DNA from: Nemertoderma westbladi
Taxonomy: Eukaryota; Xenacoelomorpha; Nemertodermatida; Nemertodermatidae
NCBI GenBank assembly: GCA_032718475.1
Contig: JAUCBJ010005636.1
Span: 1 to 47,704, forward strand
DNA length: 47,704 bases
Direction of reading: 5' to 3'
This document shows positions 10,473 through 24,200 of this stretch, in pieces (positions within the stretch are counted from its first letter, which is position 1; the number at the start of each line of letters is the position of its first letter). The translations under genes and the position numbers were made by a program. Under the pieces are notes generated by a model. It saw only the letters and a list, made by a program, of their open reading frames with translations, was not told the DNA's origin and made no database searches.

Positions 10473-11504
10473 GGCGTACCACACCGCACATATATACTAC
10501 GTACTAGGTCCTATATTATATGTACATAGACGTTAATAATACTGATTTTACCTATAGGGCATAGGCCTACATTAGAGTAACATATGGCCATAATACATAC
10601 ATTAGTTTAGGGTGTTATTTCGTATTTATTAAAAATATTCTAGAACGTTACTACTGTTACCTGTATGACTATTTTTGGATTTGATCGATTTTTGGATGAA
10701 ACAAGGTTGGTTATTAGTTATATTTGGGCCTGACATGTACACAATGACCAGGAATATAGTTTCAGTATTTAGGTAGGCCTACTTGCACCCCTAATTTTTT
10801 CCACAAATCTTATTGAGATTGCATGATATTTGTAACAGAGATAGTTCACCTACATACTCTTTTCTGGGTGAGCCATACTTAAAAAGTCGACATTACACAA
10901 GTCGTACTGGACTGCTGTTATTCATTAACTTATAGCAATTTGTTGGTAGGGGGGCCTACTGATGGAAAGCTGGCCAAGCAAGGATTCCAAATATGCCGAA
11001 TTTAGTTTCGTAATAGCATGCAAGGATATTGGTGTGTTGCATTGCATACGTATTTGTTTCCGCTGCAAGCTATTTATTTATTATTATTTATTATAAATAC
11101 ACCATATTCTTTCGAGACGCCCGTCCGTACATATATTCATCTCCCCAACTTTAGCTCCCATCCTGATACGCTGCTTTGTTGACATCTCGTTAGTAAATAA
11201 ATAAAAATAAAATATGAATTTATTCTTCACATTCAGCGCCCACAAAGTAGAACAGACATGGAGTGGCAACACTTCTCTAAACACTTTATTGGATGGCTAA
11301 ATCTTGTCTTACCCACGGCGACAATGCGATCATCGGTCTGAAATGGATGCATTGTAAGAAAACTACAATTCAGAATTCAGCACCTGTATTTTTTATGAAA
11401 GGGTAAATGCAAGGCCTACTACACTTACATTTAGTGTAGTAGGCCGGTGTAACAGGCTGAGATAACTTCTCGCCAAATATGACTCCCCAGTCTTCTCCCT
11501 AGAT

Positions 11505-11605
11505 TTCTTAATTAACGGAAAGGAGCAGGTTACAGTGGCGGGCTTTTCTAACCAAAACAATAAACGATTTCTCAATTACATAGGTTACAGTTTTATTTCT
11601 GCAAT
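11505..11605. repeat. Dispersed repeat, copy 1
   Basis: GGAAAGGAGCAGGTTACAGT, then AACCAAAACAATAAAC and GGTTACAGTTTTATTT, recurs in the same order at 28895-28975. Ends are not defined. Confidence 0.6.
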
Positions 11606-11649
11606 ATACGAAAATAACACAGGTACGGATATGAATTATAACTCAATTA

Positions 11650-11805
11650 GGGGAGTCATATCAGCCTAAGGAGAGTCATCTCAGTCTAAGGGAGTGTTCT
11701 CAGCCTAGGCTGAGATAACTGGGGAGTGTTCTCAGCTTAGGCTGAGACAACTGAGGAGTGTTCTCAGCCTAGGCTAGGCTGAGACGACTGGGGAGTCATT
11801 TCAAG
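11650..11805. repeat. Palindrome-bearing tandem repeat, 32-bp period
   Basis: Repeats of GAGTGTTCTCAGC at 11692, 11724 and 11756 (32-bp spacing), each followed by a hairpin-like TCAGCCTAGGCTGAGA; diverged units with GAGTCAT flank them at both sides. Lies upstream of gene B and downstream of gene A. Confidence 0.75.
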
Positions 11806-12068
11806 GGGGAGTTATATCTCAGTCTTGTACACCGGCTAAATAGTTAATTTGTGACTTCTGACTACTTCAAGCCACACAGATGAAAAGCTTTCAAGGACTT
11901 TTCTGGAGCTGGGTGAAGGCGAACTAATATTATATAAAAACATTTTATTTCATAATTTATTTTATTGAATTTATGTTACTTAACATTGCAAATTACACTT
12001 TATATTATTCATTCGGAACTTTTTATTATTAAAAAATAAAATGATGTTTAAATATTAATATAATGTTT

Positions 12069-12074
12069 TTTATT
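12069..12074 (-). terminator. Polyadenylation signal of gene A
   Basis: AATAAA on the minus strand, 54 bp after the gene A stop codon, which gives a very short 3' UTR. Predicted from the hexamer and position only. Confidence 0.5.
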
Positions 12075-12127
12075 TCAGTATTTTTCAATTTCATTGATGT
12101 GATGACTTCATTTTCTGTATCCTGTAT

Positions 12128-12241
12128 TCAATCGTCGTGTATAATAGACCTACGACCTCTATTGACCCTCGGTTCTTCCATTATTAGGCGATGTGTACTG
12201 GAGTTGCGGCGGCCCATCTTCACAGAATCGGTTCCGAATAT
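12128..12241 (-). CDS. Gene A last exon (C-terminal tail, stop)
   Basis: Acceptor TTTGTTACAAAG before 12241, phase 0, TGA at 12130-12128. Begins IFGTDSVK, which continues the family pattern 'ENHEKIF' after the RhoGAP domain, then a basic, Ser-rich tail (GRRNSSTHR) ending HDD. RRNS fits a basic-directed kinase site, an inference only. The plus-strand ORF at 12063-12257 is its antisense shadow. Confidence 0.75.
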   Translation of the reverse strand: MFGTDSVKMGRRNSSTHRLIMEEPRVNRGRRSIIHDD

Positions 12242-15200
12242 CTTTGTAACAAATTAAATAACAAATTACAAATTTAAGAACACAAAAAATATAGACACAA
12301 AAATTAATTACTTACTAAAAAGCTCGCCCTTGGCAAATTGGGCAAATCGTGGTGATAATCAAACTCACCTCGTTATAGTTATCGATGAGGCACTTTATGA
12401 CATTCTTCAATATCTTAGTGTTTCCGTAATCATTTGCGGTCTCCGCCTTGTTGGTTCTAAACACATTCGGCGCTAAAATACGAGCGAGATTCTCCGAATC
12501 CATTTGATTTATATTTCTATTTTCAGCCACTTTTCTAAGATGTTCCAAGAGAATCTTGAGTGCGTTGAAGTTGTTTTCCGGCAGCTTGTATATCAGTCTA
12601 TGAATCTTCTTAAGACGATCCTTATCTTCCAGATCTAGGGAAATAAACCGAAACTATAAATGTGATTGACAAAATGAATGACACCATTGATTGTGTGTAA
12701 ATATAAAAAATACAATAATTTGACTCATTTGATTTTCGCTCCGTTTGCAGGAAATTAAAACTTTTTTTGTTATGGTTATATTTTTTTATCCTATTTTTCG
12801 GCGCTGTTTCCGAATATAGCAAAAGAATTCTACAATTAATTGTTTGTAATTAAAAATTGATAGTAATTTTTTAGCGAATGGTGGTTTGCTATACCATTTT
12901 CAAACATTGCGTGTAAGTTACAAAAGTTGTTAAACTCATACAGTGAAAACTTTTGAAAAACTGATTTCAGTTTTGGAATTACCATTGACTTTTACACTGG
13001 TGAAAAGAAAAAAAAATCGTCGAAATTATTTTTTTGCAAAGTAAGTCTAAAACCCCTCAAACGAACTGGCCTCTTATTTTTCTGCTTCTTTGGTTGACCA
13101 AATGGGCGTAGTATAATTCTGCCGTCATAAGGTAGTACACCCTATCTCAAATTTATCGATTTTGAGGTTTTGATCGATTCTGGGCAAATCGGGGGTGCTA
13201 TTCGTCGACAGTAAAAACACCCTATGCAAAATTCCCTATTGTGATTCGCAAAACACCCTACCGATATTTATTCTCTCAGTGCTTAAGGCCATGCGAATGA
13301 AAATTTAATATTTTGATATCAAAAATGAATTCAAAATCGACAAAAAGACAAAAATGAAAAAAAATGAATATCAAATCTTTCCGAACATATACTGGCCATA
13401 ATCTCACGATTTTTGCTGATTCATTACAGCAAACCGCCAAAGTCTAAGTCCATTTATTCAAAACATGATTGTTTGCTATAGGGTGTTCTACCTACTGACG
13501 GCAGAATTGTAGGCCATGGTTGTTGTGGTTTATCGTACTTTGATTATATTCTTAAAAAGGTGATTGTATTCACAATACATATGGGCAAAATTGCCCTTAT
13601 CTATTGTGCGATTTGGACACTATAAACATTAAATGTAACAAATTTATGTAAATATTTTAGTGAAGAATTTATTGTATACTCACTTGCTACTTTGATAAAG
13701 CTGTCATATAGCTCGTAAGTAAATAAGGGTTCCGGTAGGTTCCTTAGGTAAAGAAACAATGCCTTGGGCAATACATAATCAGCCACATTATTCGTATCAT
13801 CCCAATTATATTTGTGGTATTTGTCGGCATCTAGAAAAACAATGTTTTCCACGATAATATTTACCTCTGAGATTATGTAAAGTGATTACATATGTAGAGT
13901 GAAGCAGTGATTGATAAGCAGTAGGCCTACTATTAGGACTACCGGCACCGGGGGAGGGTCCTGATCAAATACGCACTACTACAACTAACTATACTTCTAT
14001 ATTCGACCTGCAGCATTGCAGCTGCACAGTGAGATGCTATGTTGGCCTAAACTACAAAAATTGTGCCACCACCGTGCAAGCCACAATTGGCATGAACCAA
14101 CTCAGCGCGCATTAAGAATGTTAAGCGCAAGCCGGCTTATCGACAAAATTGTGCCGCCACAATTCCCTATCCCTAAATGACTTTCGCGAGATTATTATTT
14201 CAAGACCAGTGTCATTTAAGGGGCGTCTCAAGAAAGTCATGGGATGTCCACCATGCTTGATTTCTCCTCGAGGTTGCCAAAGTACGAGATTGTGCAGAGG
14301 GTGGTCCTCGCAGCGAAAGCACTGTCCTCAAAGCGGAGGCGGGGCTGCGTTCACATGTCGAAGTTTTTTTTCTATTTTTTATTTTATTTATCAAGCGTAT
14401 TCCTATTTTTTTAACATGTCAAGTTTGGGGGGGGGGGGGGGTTGGGGTTAATGAAATTCATCCTTTATTTGTGGATACACCATCGCTAAAAAGGAAATGT
14501 ACATGTCGTGTGGGTCATGTACAGAAATAATGTTGAGGTTGTGCTAAAGGTCGCGCGCCTCAAAGCTGATAGTCCTGAAGAACGTGTTGGGAAATGAAAA
14601 GATCACTTCAGCAACTTGCTTGGGCAGCCACCAAACATCGAGGTCAGCCCTACAAGGAAAATATATGACAATATGCTACCTATAGAAACAGGGGACTTTA
14701 CAACCACCGAACTCCAAAGAAGCATTAAAAGCATGTCCAATCATACAGCGAGTGGAATAGATGAAATCCCTGCAGAATTAGAATTAGAATTAGAATTAGA
14801 CCTCACATAGAGAAACTGCCAAAAGAGCCAAAACGGATTTCGACCAAGTCAAAGAATCTCCCCGCTGTCCTGCCTTTTGTGGACTTCAAGAAAGCATACG
14901 ACTCAATACATAGAGATAAATTGCTGGAAATCATAAGAGCTTATAGAAAACCAGAGGTAATTGTGGCTGGGATTAGATTATTATATTGTGACACAGAAGC
15001 TCAGGTACTCTCACCAGATGGTGAAACTGAGTTCTTCTCAATCCTGGCTGGCGTACTGCAAGGTGACACATTAGCACCATTACTATTTGTAATTGTGCTG
15101 GATTACGCAATGAGGACGGCCACAAATGGTGAAGATCTTGGATTCAAACTACAAGAACGCAGAAGTAGTAGATATCCGGCAACTACAGTCACAGACACCG

Positions 15201-18200
15201 ACTTTGCGGATGACATCGCCCTGCTCTCTAATACGCTAGCAGATGCACAGCTTCTACTAAATAAAGTGGAGAGGGCTGCTAAGGAGGTTGGATTGCATAT
15301 AAATGCTACAAAGACCGAATTCATGACTTTTAATGTTAATGGAAACTTGACAACCATTGATAATAATCAACTAAGGAAGGTCGATGACTTCCAGTACCTT
15401 GGATCATGGATAGAGAGTAGCAAAAAAGACATCGAAGTTAGGAAAGCAAAGTCTTGGGTAGCTCTATCAAAAATGGATACCATCTGGAAATCAGATCTCT
15501 CCAGGCACCTGAAGACTAAGTTCTTTTGAGCCACAACAGTGGAGAAGACTACGAAGGGCAGCCCTAAACAACACCATGACAAACGCCAAGCTCTATCGTA
15601 CTTGGTACTATACGACCTGTATCAACCACCCTACATGAACGCAGATTAACCCTATTAACCCCGGGGGCTCAATATGACCCCCTCCCGTGATTTTGTGTTA
15701 TAACTCTGCAACAAATGCAGTTGGGAATGTGAAAGTTTACAACTTTTACTAAAATTATATTGTCTTTCTAGTAGTGAAAACGGTTTTCAAAAATAGTGGG
15801 AAGTTTTTCGAGTTATAGCACCATTTTTGAACCTTACTTTTGGCACTTTTTGGAGAAAAGTTTTGAGAAAAGAAAATTTGTTTTTTGGAAATTACATTTC
15901 AGTAAATATGATTTGTAACATCTCTATTTTTGTATATATATAATTATCTAACTAGACATATAAAACTTGTATTTTTCGGAAGTGGGTGAAAAATGTGGTG
16001 CTAGCACCAAATTTTGAATACTTGTTTTTTTTCATTTTTTTGCCTACGTAGAGGACTAAAACTGCCATTTATATTAATGAGATCATTTTTTAATATTTTC
16101 CAACGGATTCAGTGCCCCAGAAAACCTGTATTTAGCGGGCGTTAAATAAATTTTTTTCTAGTTCATATTTCGGATTCCGTAAATATGGAACACTTTCTTT
16201 AAACAACATTAATTTTTTTCCCTGTATTTATTATTTTTAAACTGTATAAAACTTTCTACAGAACACTATGTTTATAATTTAGCACTTTATGGCCATGCCG
16301 CTCACCACAGGGTGGTTTGTGAGAGAGGATTAATACTCTCACACATAAATAAATAAGTTTATGCCGTGTGTGTGGGTTGGCAGTAATAATACTGCCGATC
16401 CTCTCACACCAAGCGAGGTATATAATTATGACGTTAGTTAATTATATCAGGGCATGATGTACTATAGTCCTATTCTAATGATATGCATCATCAAATCAGG
16501 TACTGAAACATATAGAACCAGTGGAACCATGTTGTTGAAGCTGTGACACAATTCTTAAAATTGGTAAAATAATGTGCGTCCCAGCATATTTTTACCCTTT
16601 GGATTATAACCTTTGAATGGAATCCAGCCTTCACACCAAAGCCACGTGGGGCGAAATGTATGCATTGTAAGTAACATGATCATCTACATACCCATGCATT
16701 TGTATAAACATCCAGTGACCATGCCGATGGTTCCCGGAAGTTCCCTGTAGACCCCGGATAAGTTAATATCCCGATTTTCTATTGTAGCTATGCATTTGTC
16801 CATAAATTGCTTTCCATTATTATCGTCCAGAAAACACTTCCTCGTTAATTCTTCCTGAATGGTAGTTTTCAAGTCTTCACGCTATAAATATAATGGAAAC
16901 AATGTTACGGGATTATCCTATATGTATTTTGTTAACCCAGAAACCAATATATCACCCTATTAGCCATCAACCGTATAACGGCAGCAATTATGAAGGGTGT
17001 TACCTGGAAAGGTCAAGGTAGCAATAGGGCCCAGCGGTCAAACCAAGATGTATCACGTGGTTGCGCTATCTATCATATTGTCATACAGTATACGTATTAT
17101 TGTGCATACAGTATCATATATACACCATGACCCGTAATATACTGTTTTCATTTTCTGATGACACGGACCCCCCCCCCCCCCCCCCCCAAATTTTTCTACA
17201 AATCTTTATCATATTGCTTGAACTTTGAAACATAACTAGTTCAACTCACCGTGGTTGACCACATGAAGCCGGAATTTTTATGGGCGTTTTAAAAAAGTGT
17301 CTTTTGCGAAATCGCACCCTCCGTATCGTGGCCATTCTTCACATTAGTCGTACAGTGGCCTGGTAATGCATTCAATAGAAAGGGCCAACTAACAAAGAAG
17401 TACTTTCTGTGCCAAGTATTATCACTCTACTCTACAACCCAGACAGTAAGCAAGCATTAACTGGTTTAGCTGGCTATTATTACAGTCTCAGCTGAATAAC
17501 TCTTCCCAATTTTAAATTAATTGCGGCGCAAGCTAAATGACTGTTAGTTACACAGTGTGTTGGATACACAGTGTATTGTACTATGCTCTCATTGCATTAT
17601 TGTTTTATTTTGAAATCTTTGCGCCAACATTAATACTGTGGAGGCTGTATGCTTATAAGGCTGAATGTTTACTCAGCCTCATAATGGTTCTCCATAAGAC
17701 TAACATTATAGTTTGAAATATAAAAATCTGTTATAATAATAATATAATTGTTGTATTTAATTAATATCGTGGTTTACATTGAACAGTGTAAATTGTTAAT
17801 CGCGGTTTACATTGAAACATCTCAACTTGTTTTATTTATTACAAAAATAAGAACGAATTTGTCTTATCATTTCTTGTACGCGATTGTATTGCATTCATGA
17901 CAACTACTGTTATTATTATTAATCAATTGACACCTCGACTCCTCTCTGAGACTCCGACTACTCTATCCGATAGAATAAAATAATCATTTCGCTAACTGTT
18001 CTCTATCTTCTATAATCACAACAGCTTTTATAATTCATTGGATGATTACAACATAATAATTATAGTTTGATGTTGTCTAGAAAATTTCTCGTACACCACC
18101 GGGACTACCCTCACACTCAAACATGATGACGCTCTCCATCACTTTGCTAACTACGTATATACTGTCAATTGGACGATAGGACCTGTGTGATAGGGGCATT

Positions 18201-21200
18201 CCTCCCTTTTCCTTTATATAAGCTTGAAATAATTGTATACCCTAAGGTCTCAGGGACTTCGCCTAGTCTGAAGCATGTGTTGATAATGTCGGCCAGTACA
18301 TTACAAATAAGTCCTCATCGAGACACATTATGTGTTCCACTACAAGTGAGTTGATGTCTCCAGATTTTCCTTCTGCAAGAGCCATTGTGGCGCGCTTTAT
18401 GGTTGTCGGTGATATTACAGGGAGTGTAGATTCTGTACATCTGTTTTGTAGATCAGACACCAGCTTGTCCATATTGTTGTCATACACTGCGTACTTTATA
18501 TTCGAAGCTGTTAAATTGTTTAGTATGTCGGTTTGAACTGAATCCGGTGGTTTATTGGCTTTTTTATCATTGAAAGCGCCCCAGAAGGCCTTAGGGTTAT
18601 TCCTAAAGGTATTCGCCTTCCTCTTGATATTACCTGATGTCAGTGACTTCAGCAGCCAGTTCTTTAGTCTGCGGACAGAACGACGAGATTCCTTGTAAGC
18701 TACACCATATAGACTAGTTTCATTCTTGTCGTCTGTGCGCCATAGCTCGAATAGTTTCCGGTATGATCTGTCTTTGAGTAAAGCTGACCGTATTCGAATG
18801 TTCTTGGTTTTGCGCAATTTCCTAATTAATGGTAGAAAAATCTTCGCTGCACCATAAATACTATTTTGGACTCCGGAGACAAATTCTGTTAAGTTGTTGA
18901 GATCCCAGTTGATTGGCAACACACCCACTGAGTCATACATCCCCTTCACCTCGCTTTGGACCTTTTGTTGATATAAAAATAGGTGCTCATCAGTTACCTT
19001 GCCCCATGCAACCTTGATTGGTGGTGGTAGTTTTCTATACATTCCTGATATCTTTCTGGTATCTTTAAATTCATATTTTGTCTTGAACTACTTAAATTTA
19101 AAGTTAGCCAAGAGTGGGACATGGTCAGATTGGCATAGTGCATCATCAGAGCCAATGGTGCCGTTGACTAAACATTGATAACCTAGATTATTGGATATCA
19201 TGAGATCAATGTATGAGTTTCCATGTCCACGAAATGTGACACATGGGCCTGTAAATTTGGGGAAGGTGTCTACTGCGATGGGATTATTTTCATTAAGAAA
19301 CCGTGAAGCCTGTCGCCTCGAGAGGTAGGATGATGCCTACATTTACGTGGTCCTTGTAGAGGTCCAAGGTCGCAGTTGGTGTCGGACAACATGATAGGAA
19401 TTACAGTCTCATAAGAGTTAATTAGGTTTGTTAATCGCGTTAAGAAGTTCTGGAAGGTTACAGAGGATTTTGAAGAATCAGGAGCATAGCACGAAAGCAC
19501 AAGCACAGATTGGCTGCAGTCTGAGGATGCATAGATTCTCCTACTATATCATCTCCGCTAGATACCTTAGTGGCATTGTTGAAGGTTTCTCTTCTGTACC
19601 AGAGTGAAGTACCACCAGCACCTCTAACTCGGTTTGGGTTGCACATTAACTTGCTGATAGTATATACACATTCAAACTGTTTATGTAGATTAATATTTGG
19701 CCCTATTGAATGCATTACCAGACCATCTCTATACATTTTACATGAGTGCCAGCTGGTGTTTTTTTTTATCATTGCGCCTATGGCAATTTTCGTGTTTTGG
19801 GGCATTTTTCGAAATAAAACAAGTTGAGATGTTTCAATTTAAACCGCGATTTCACAAGTACCCATATAAATCTATTTTCATGGTCCATGCAAAATTTCAT
19901 CAAATTCTTTAGCGCCGTTTTTGCTCTGGGTCAGTAGCCAGTAGTCAGTAGCTTTTTTTTATTACAGTAATCAATTCTTACGACTTGCTAATGTGGAGGC
20001 CTTATGTTGATAAGGCTGAATGTTTACTCAGCCTCATAATGATTCTCCATAAGGCTAACATTATAGTTTGAAATATAAAAATCTGTTATAATAATAATAT
20101 AATTGTTGTATTTAATTAATATCGTGGTTTACATTGAACAGTGTAAATTGTTAATCGCAGATTACATTGAAACATCTCAAGTTGTTTTATTTATTACAAA
20201 AATAAGAACGAATTTGTCTTATCACTTCTTGTACGCGATTGTATTTCATTCATGACAACTGCTGTTATTGTTATTAATCAATTGACACCTCGACTCCACT
20301 CTGACTACTCTATCCGATAGAACAAAATAATCATTTCGCTAACTGCTCTCTATCTTCTATAATCACAATAGCTTTTACAATTCATTAGATGATTACAACA
20401 TAATAATTATAGTTTGATGTTGTCTAGAAAATTTCTCGTACACCACCGGGACTACCCTCACACTAATTTATTATCAGACAGAACAAAAAGCTTTTACTTG
20501 ACTCGTACTGTCTCCTACGACTTGCCTCACGGGCTGCTAGGCCCGTCTCTAGTTTTAATGTAAATCTCCTTCATATATAGCCCGTTATAGTCATTTAATT
20601 TAATTTTTTAATCATTTAATTTTAATTTACATAACAGACATTACAGAATATAATGGTGTATGGGCCTACTGCACAAATAAACTAATATTTATGTAGCTCA
20701 GTATATCTACAGTTTAAGGCACATAGCATAGCTAGTGCGTGACTCAAACTGCAACATATATAAATAGTAATGAATGTAAGTATTTATAGTATTATGATTA
20801 AGGTATTCCAGGAAATTATGTTTCAATGTTAAAATTTGAATGGAAAAAAAATATATATATATATTTGTCAGAAACTGCCAAAGTTGCCCTAGTATAGGTG
20901 GTTTGGTTATTATAGCCTGTTTTAGACAAGTTATAACCCGTTATATATCGTTATAGACCGTTATAGATCGTATCTACCTTTTAGTACAGTATGTACCTTA
21001 CCTAAAGCAATCGATTACTCACACCTAAGTTGCAACTATCTAATCCTAAAATGTAATTAGTAGTATGCAAATACTTAGAACCAATCAGAAGCCTTATCTA
21101 ACTAAGCCAATCACAGATTAGATTAGCTTTCTCAATGTAAGTGGGCGAGATATATGATTTACGGATTAATGTATACTTCAGTTATTCATTGCTATGGCGT

Positions 21201-24200
21201 AGACCTACCGTATGTAGCCAATGCATTGTTACTACGATACGAAGACCTACTTTTAGTATTCAGTTTGTGCGGCGCCATTATTGCTTCGCACAAGCCCGGA
21301 CTCCGGGGCATTAAATGATTATCTGTCTATTACTTACTTTTTTATAATGTTGTTTTATTATATTATGCATTATTCATTCATTCATTTCATTTATTAAACC
21401 GGGCCATGGCCCATATATATATATATATATATGACTACCTACATAATAGCACAATTATTGATTACTTTACATATTATATTTATGTAATCACAACACAACG
21501 TGGTAAATAAATAATACTGTATGTATACATTATGTAAATGCATAATGTAAATACATTATACTGTATGTGAAGTTAAAGCTGAGTTTTCACAAAAACTCCT
21601 TCGACCAGTAATTCCTTACGGTTTCAAATATCGCTTGTATCTAGGTCCAAACAACTCAAACTAAGTATACTACCCTAGATCCCATAACAACAATAGGCAG
21701 GTTAATAATAATGAATACAGTACGAAGAGGACAGCCATACGTAATACAGATTTCTCTGTTGTATAGCTCATCTTTTCGGTACATCCTAAAAGGGCAAACG
21801 AGCTGAAACGAGCTGTGAAAACTTAATAATATTAGATCCTAGGCATCTTAGATATCGGGTGCGAACTTACATGATTACTCCACCCCAAGAAATTTTGTGG
21901 AATTTCTTAGGTTAGAGGGTGTTCTTAGATTAGAGCCTTATGACTTAGGGTTAGGGTTACATGACAGTTTTAATTAGGGTTTGGGGACGTCATTTCACTT
22001 TGTATTAGGGTTTCGGACCGCAACTCTCGAATTCTGGTGTGAAAATGCTCTGGGGGGGGGGGGGGGGGGGCACATTTTCGCCTGTGACACCGGTAAGTCA
22101 CCATTTTGTTACTTTCAGTATTTGCTATGTTTGTTGTTTGTAAATGTGGTGTCTTTCATTAGTTTGTAGGCCTATTGACATTATAGATATAATTTATACA
22201 ATGCACCACTTAGCATCTTTCACATCCTTAGCCGCTAGCCTAGCCAGTTGCCTAGCTGCCTGCCCACTGTTACTACAGTACTACTAGCTTGAAGCAATGA
22301 TGCTGACCTTAGGCTGCTGCTACTGCTGCATCGCACCGCACACCGGGCTTGAGACTCAACTACCTGTGGGCCGCTACTCGCATGGTGTATTATCTGTGGG
22401 GAGGTATATCCGCCAGTTCTCCACAGTCGGACCCCATATGACCCATAGCCCATAGCGGTCATTAACCCCGACAGAATTAGCATAATTGTCATTATGTACT
22501 AATCCAGTAAGCAACCGAGGGTGCACTCTCTATAGCCGAGTGGGGGTACTTTTTCATAATAACTAATAATCACGAACGTAAGTAGTAGTAAGTGAGTAAG
22601 TAAATTTAAGTAAGTAAATAAGTATGTAGTAGTTAATTGTGCAAATGTGGATCGGTTTATTTAAATTTATCATAATTTAGAATCAAATTCAAATATTTTT
22701 ACATATTTGGAATCCTTGCACGGACAGCTTTGTTTCAAATTTCATGCAATCTCATTACGATTTGTAGAAAAATTTGGGGGGGGGCAGGTACCTGAATAAC
22801 GACACTATATCCCAGGACCAGGACCAGGGGGGGGGGGGGGGTGGGGGCAGGTACCTGAATAACGACACTATATCCCAGGACATGGTATATGCGGTAGTAT
22901 GATCTGTGACTATTCTTATTTGTATTATTTTGACAGTTCATGGAGGAAAGATAAATAAAAATAATTATATAATCTTAATCCTACTTACTGCCTGTTGACC
23001 GTCCATTGCTTCAATCCATTCTATCCGGTCTTTGTTACTCAGTGCTTGCAGTGTCATTGTATCGTGTCTTGAATCGGATATAACAAAACAGAATCGTTTA
23101 CCACCCATTTCCTCTCGCTCTTTTCCAATACAAGAGGAAACCATCAGAGTTGTGGGTTCAGTATTAAAGGATCTTGTTGCAAATTTTTTAGTCTCCTTGT
23201 TGTATGTACAATAGATTTTCGTAGATGTTCGGGCAGCTGCAGATGCAATATAATATATACTGTATCTACCTGAAGATATTCGCGAATTACGATTAAGATG
23301 CGATTAAGATAACGCGAGTTAGGTGCTTTTGGTTACATGCTTAGGCCTACTGTACCTTTGGCTTTGGAGATGTGATGTGGCGATTTTCTATGGCATATTT
23401 TCATAAAAAATAAAATGAACATTATTTCACCGAAAAAAATTTGTTTCCTATAAGAAAGATATAAACAACGCAAACAACGTACTAACAACGTAAATGAAAT
23501 CAGCTCACTCGTAGTCCCTAGCGAGAATTCCAGCAGTGGGCTTCCTTAATACATTGATAAATTAGTATAAATTATAACATATTGACATTTAGATTTTTTT
23601 GACAATTTTGCACAGGAAGGTTTAAACTGTGAATGCATTTCATTTGGAATTTGTAATTCATATTTTTCGTCTTTTTTTAACCAATTGGTTTGAAATTTTC
23701 AGTAAATTGTCTTGATATGTTAACCAATAAAGGATTTCAAGACAGGATTTTGAAACTTAGAGTGGAAGTTGTGGTTTGGGCCGATAATTTGGAAAAATAA
23801 AAAAATATTGTTTCATTGGTAAGTTTATACTTCTGATCAAAATTTCAAAATTATTGATTGGTCAACATTTCAAGATCATTGACTAAAAATAAAAAAAAAG
23901 GATTGGTGGGTAGTATTTGTATTAAAAATCATAAAAATTTAAATAAAATTTACCAGAAATTTAAATTGTCCCTGAAAATCAACACAAGTTGTAACTAATA
24001 CATAATTTCATATAGAATCAAAACTCTCTTAATCTTCCAAAAACTGTGGAGGTGTCTCCAAAAGATGACCCCCCCCCCCCCCCCCCTTTAAGAATATTTC
24101 TAATGTTATTTAATATATAATATAAATAAAATTAATATTAAAATTTTCTTTACAATTCCTATGCATTTCAAACTAAAAGTTTTCTTTAGGTAATAAATAA

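Larger units (their letters stand above)
10473..12068. other. Intergenic region between gene A end and gene B start
   Basis: About 1.6 kb separating the polyadenylation signal of gene A from the start codon of gene B, hence the place for the gene B promoter. It contains a repeat relic at 11505-11605 (second copy at 28890-28975) and the palindromic 32-bp repeat at 11650-11805. No convincing ORF; 11084-11284 (minus) is open but I cannot assign it. Confidence 0.55.

Noticed and set aside
12063-12257. Plus-strand ORF of 64 codons
   Set aside because: Antisense of the last gene A exon, which has splice, phase and homology support.
22235-22492. Minus-strand ORF of 85 codons
   Set aside because: Low-complexity Ser/Leu composition, no motif, inside a gene A intron.
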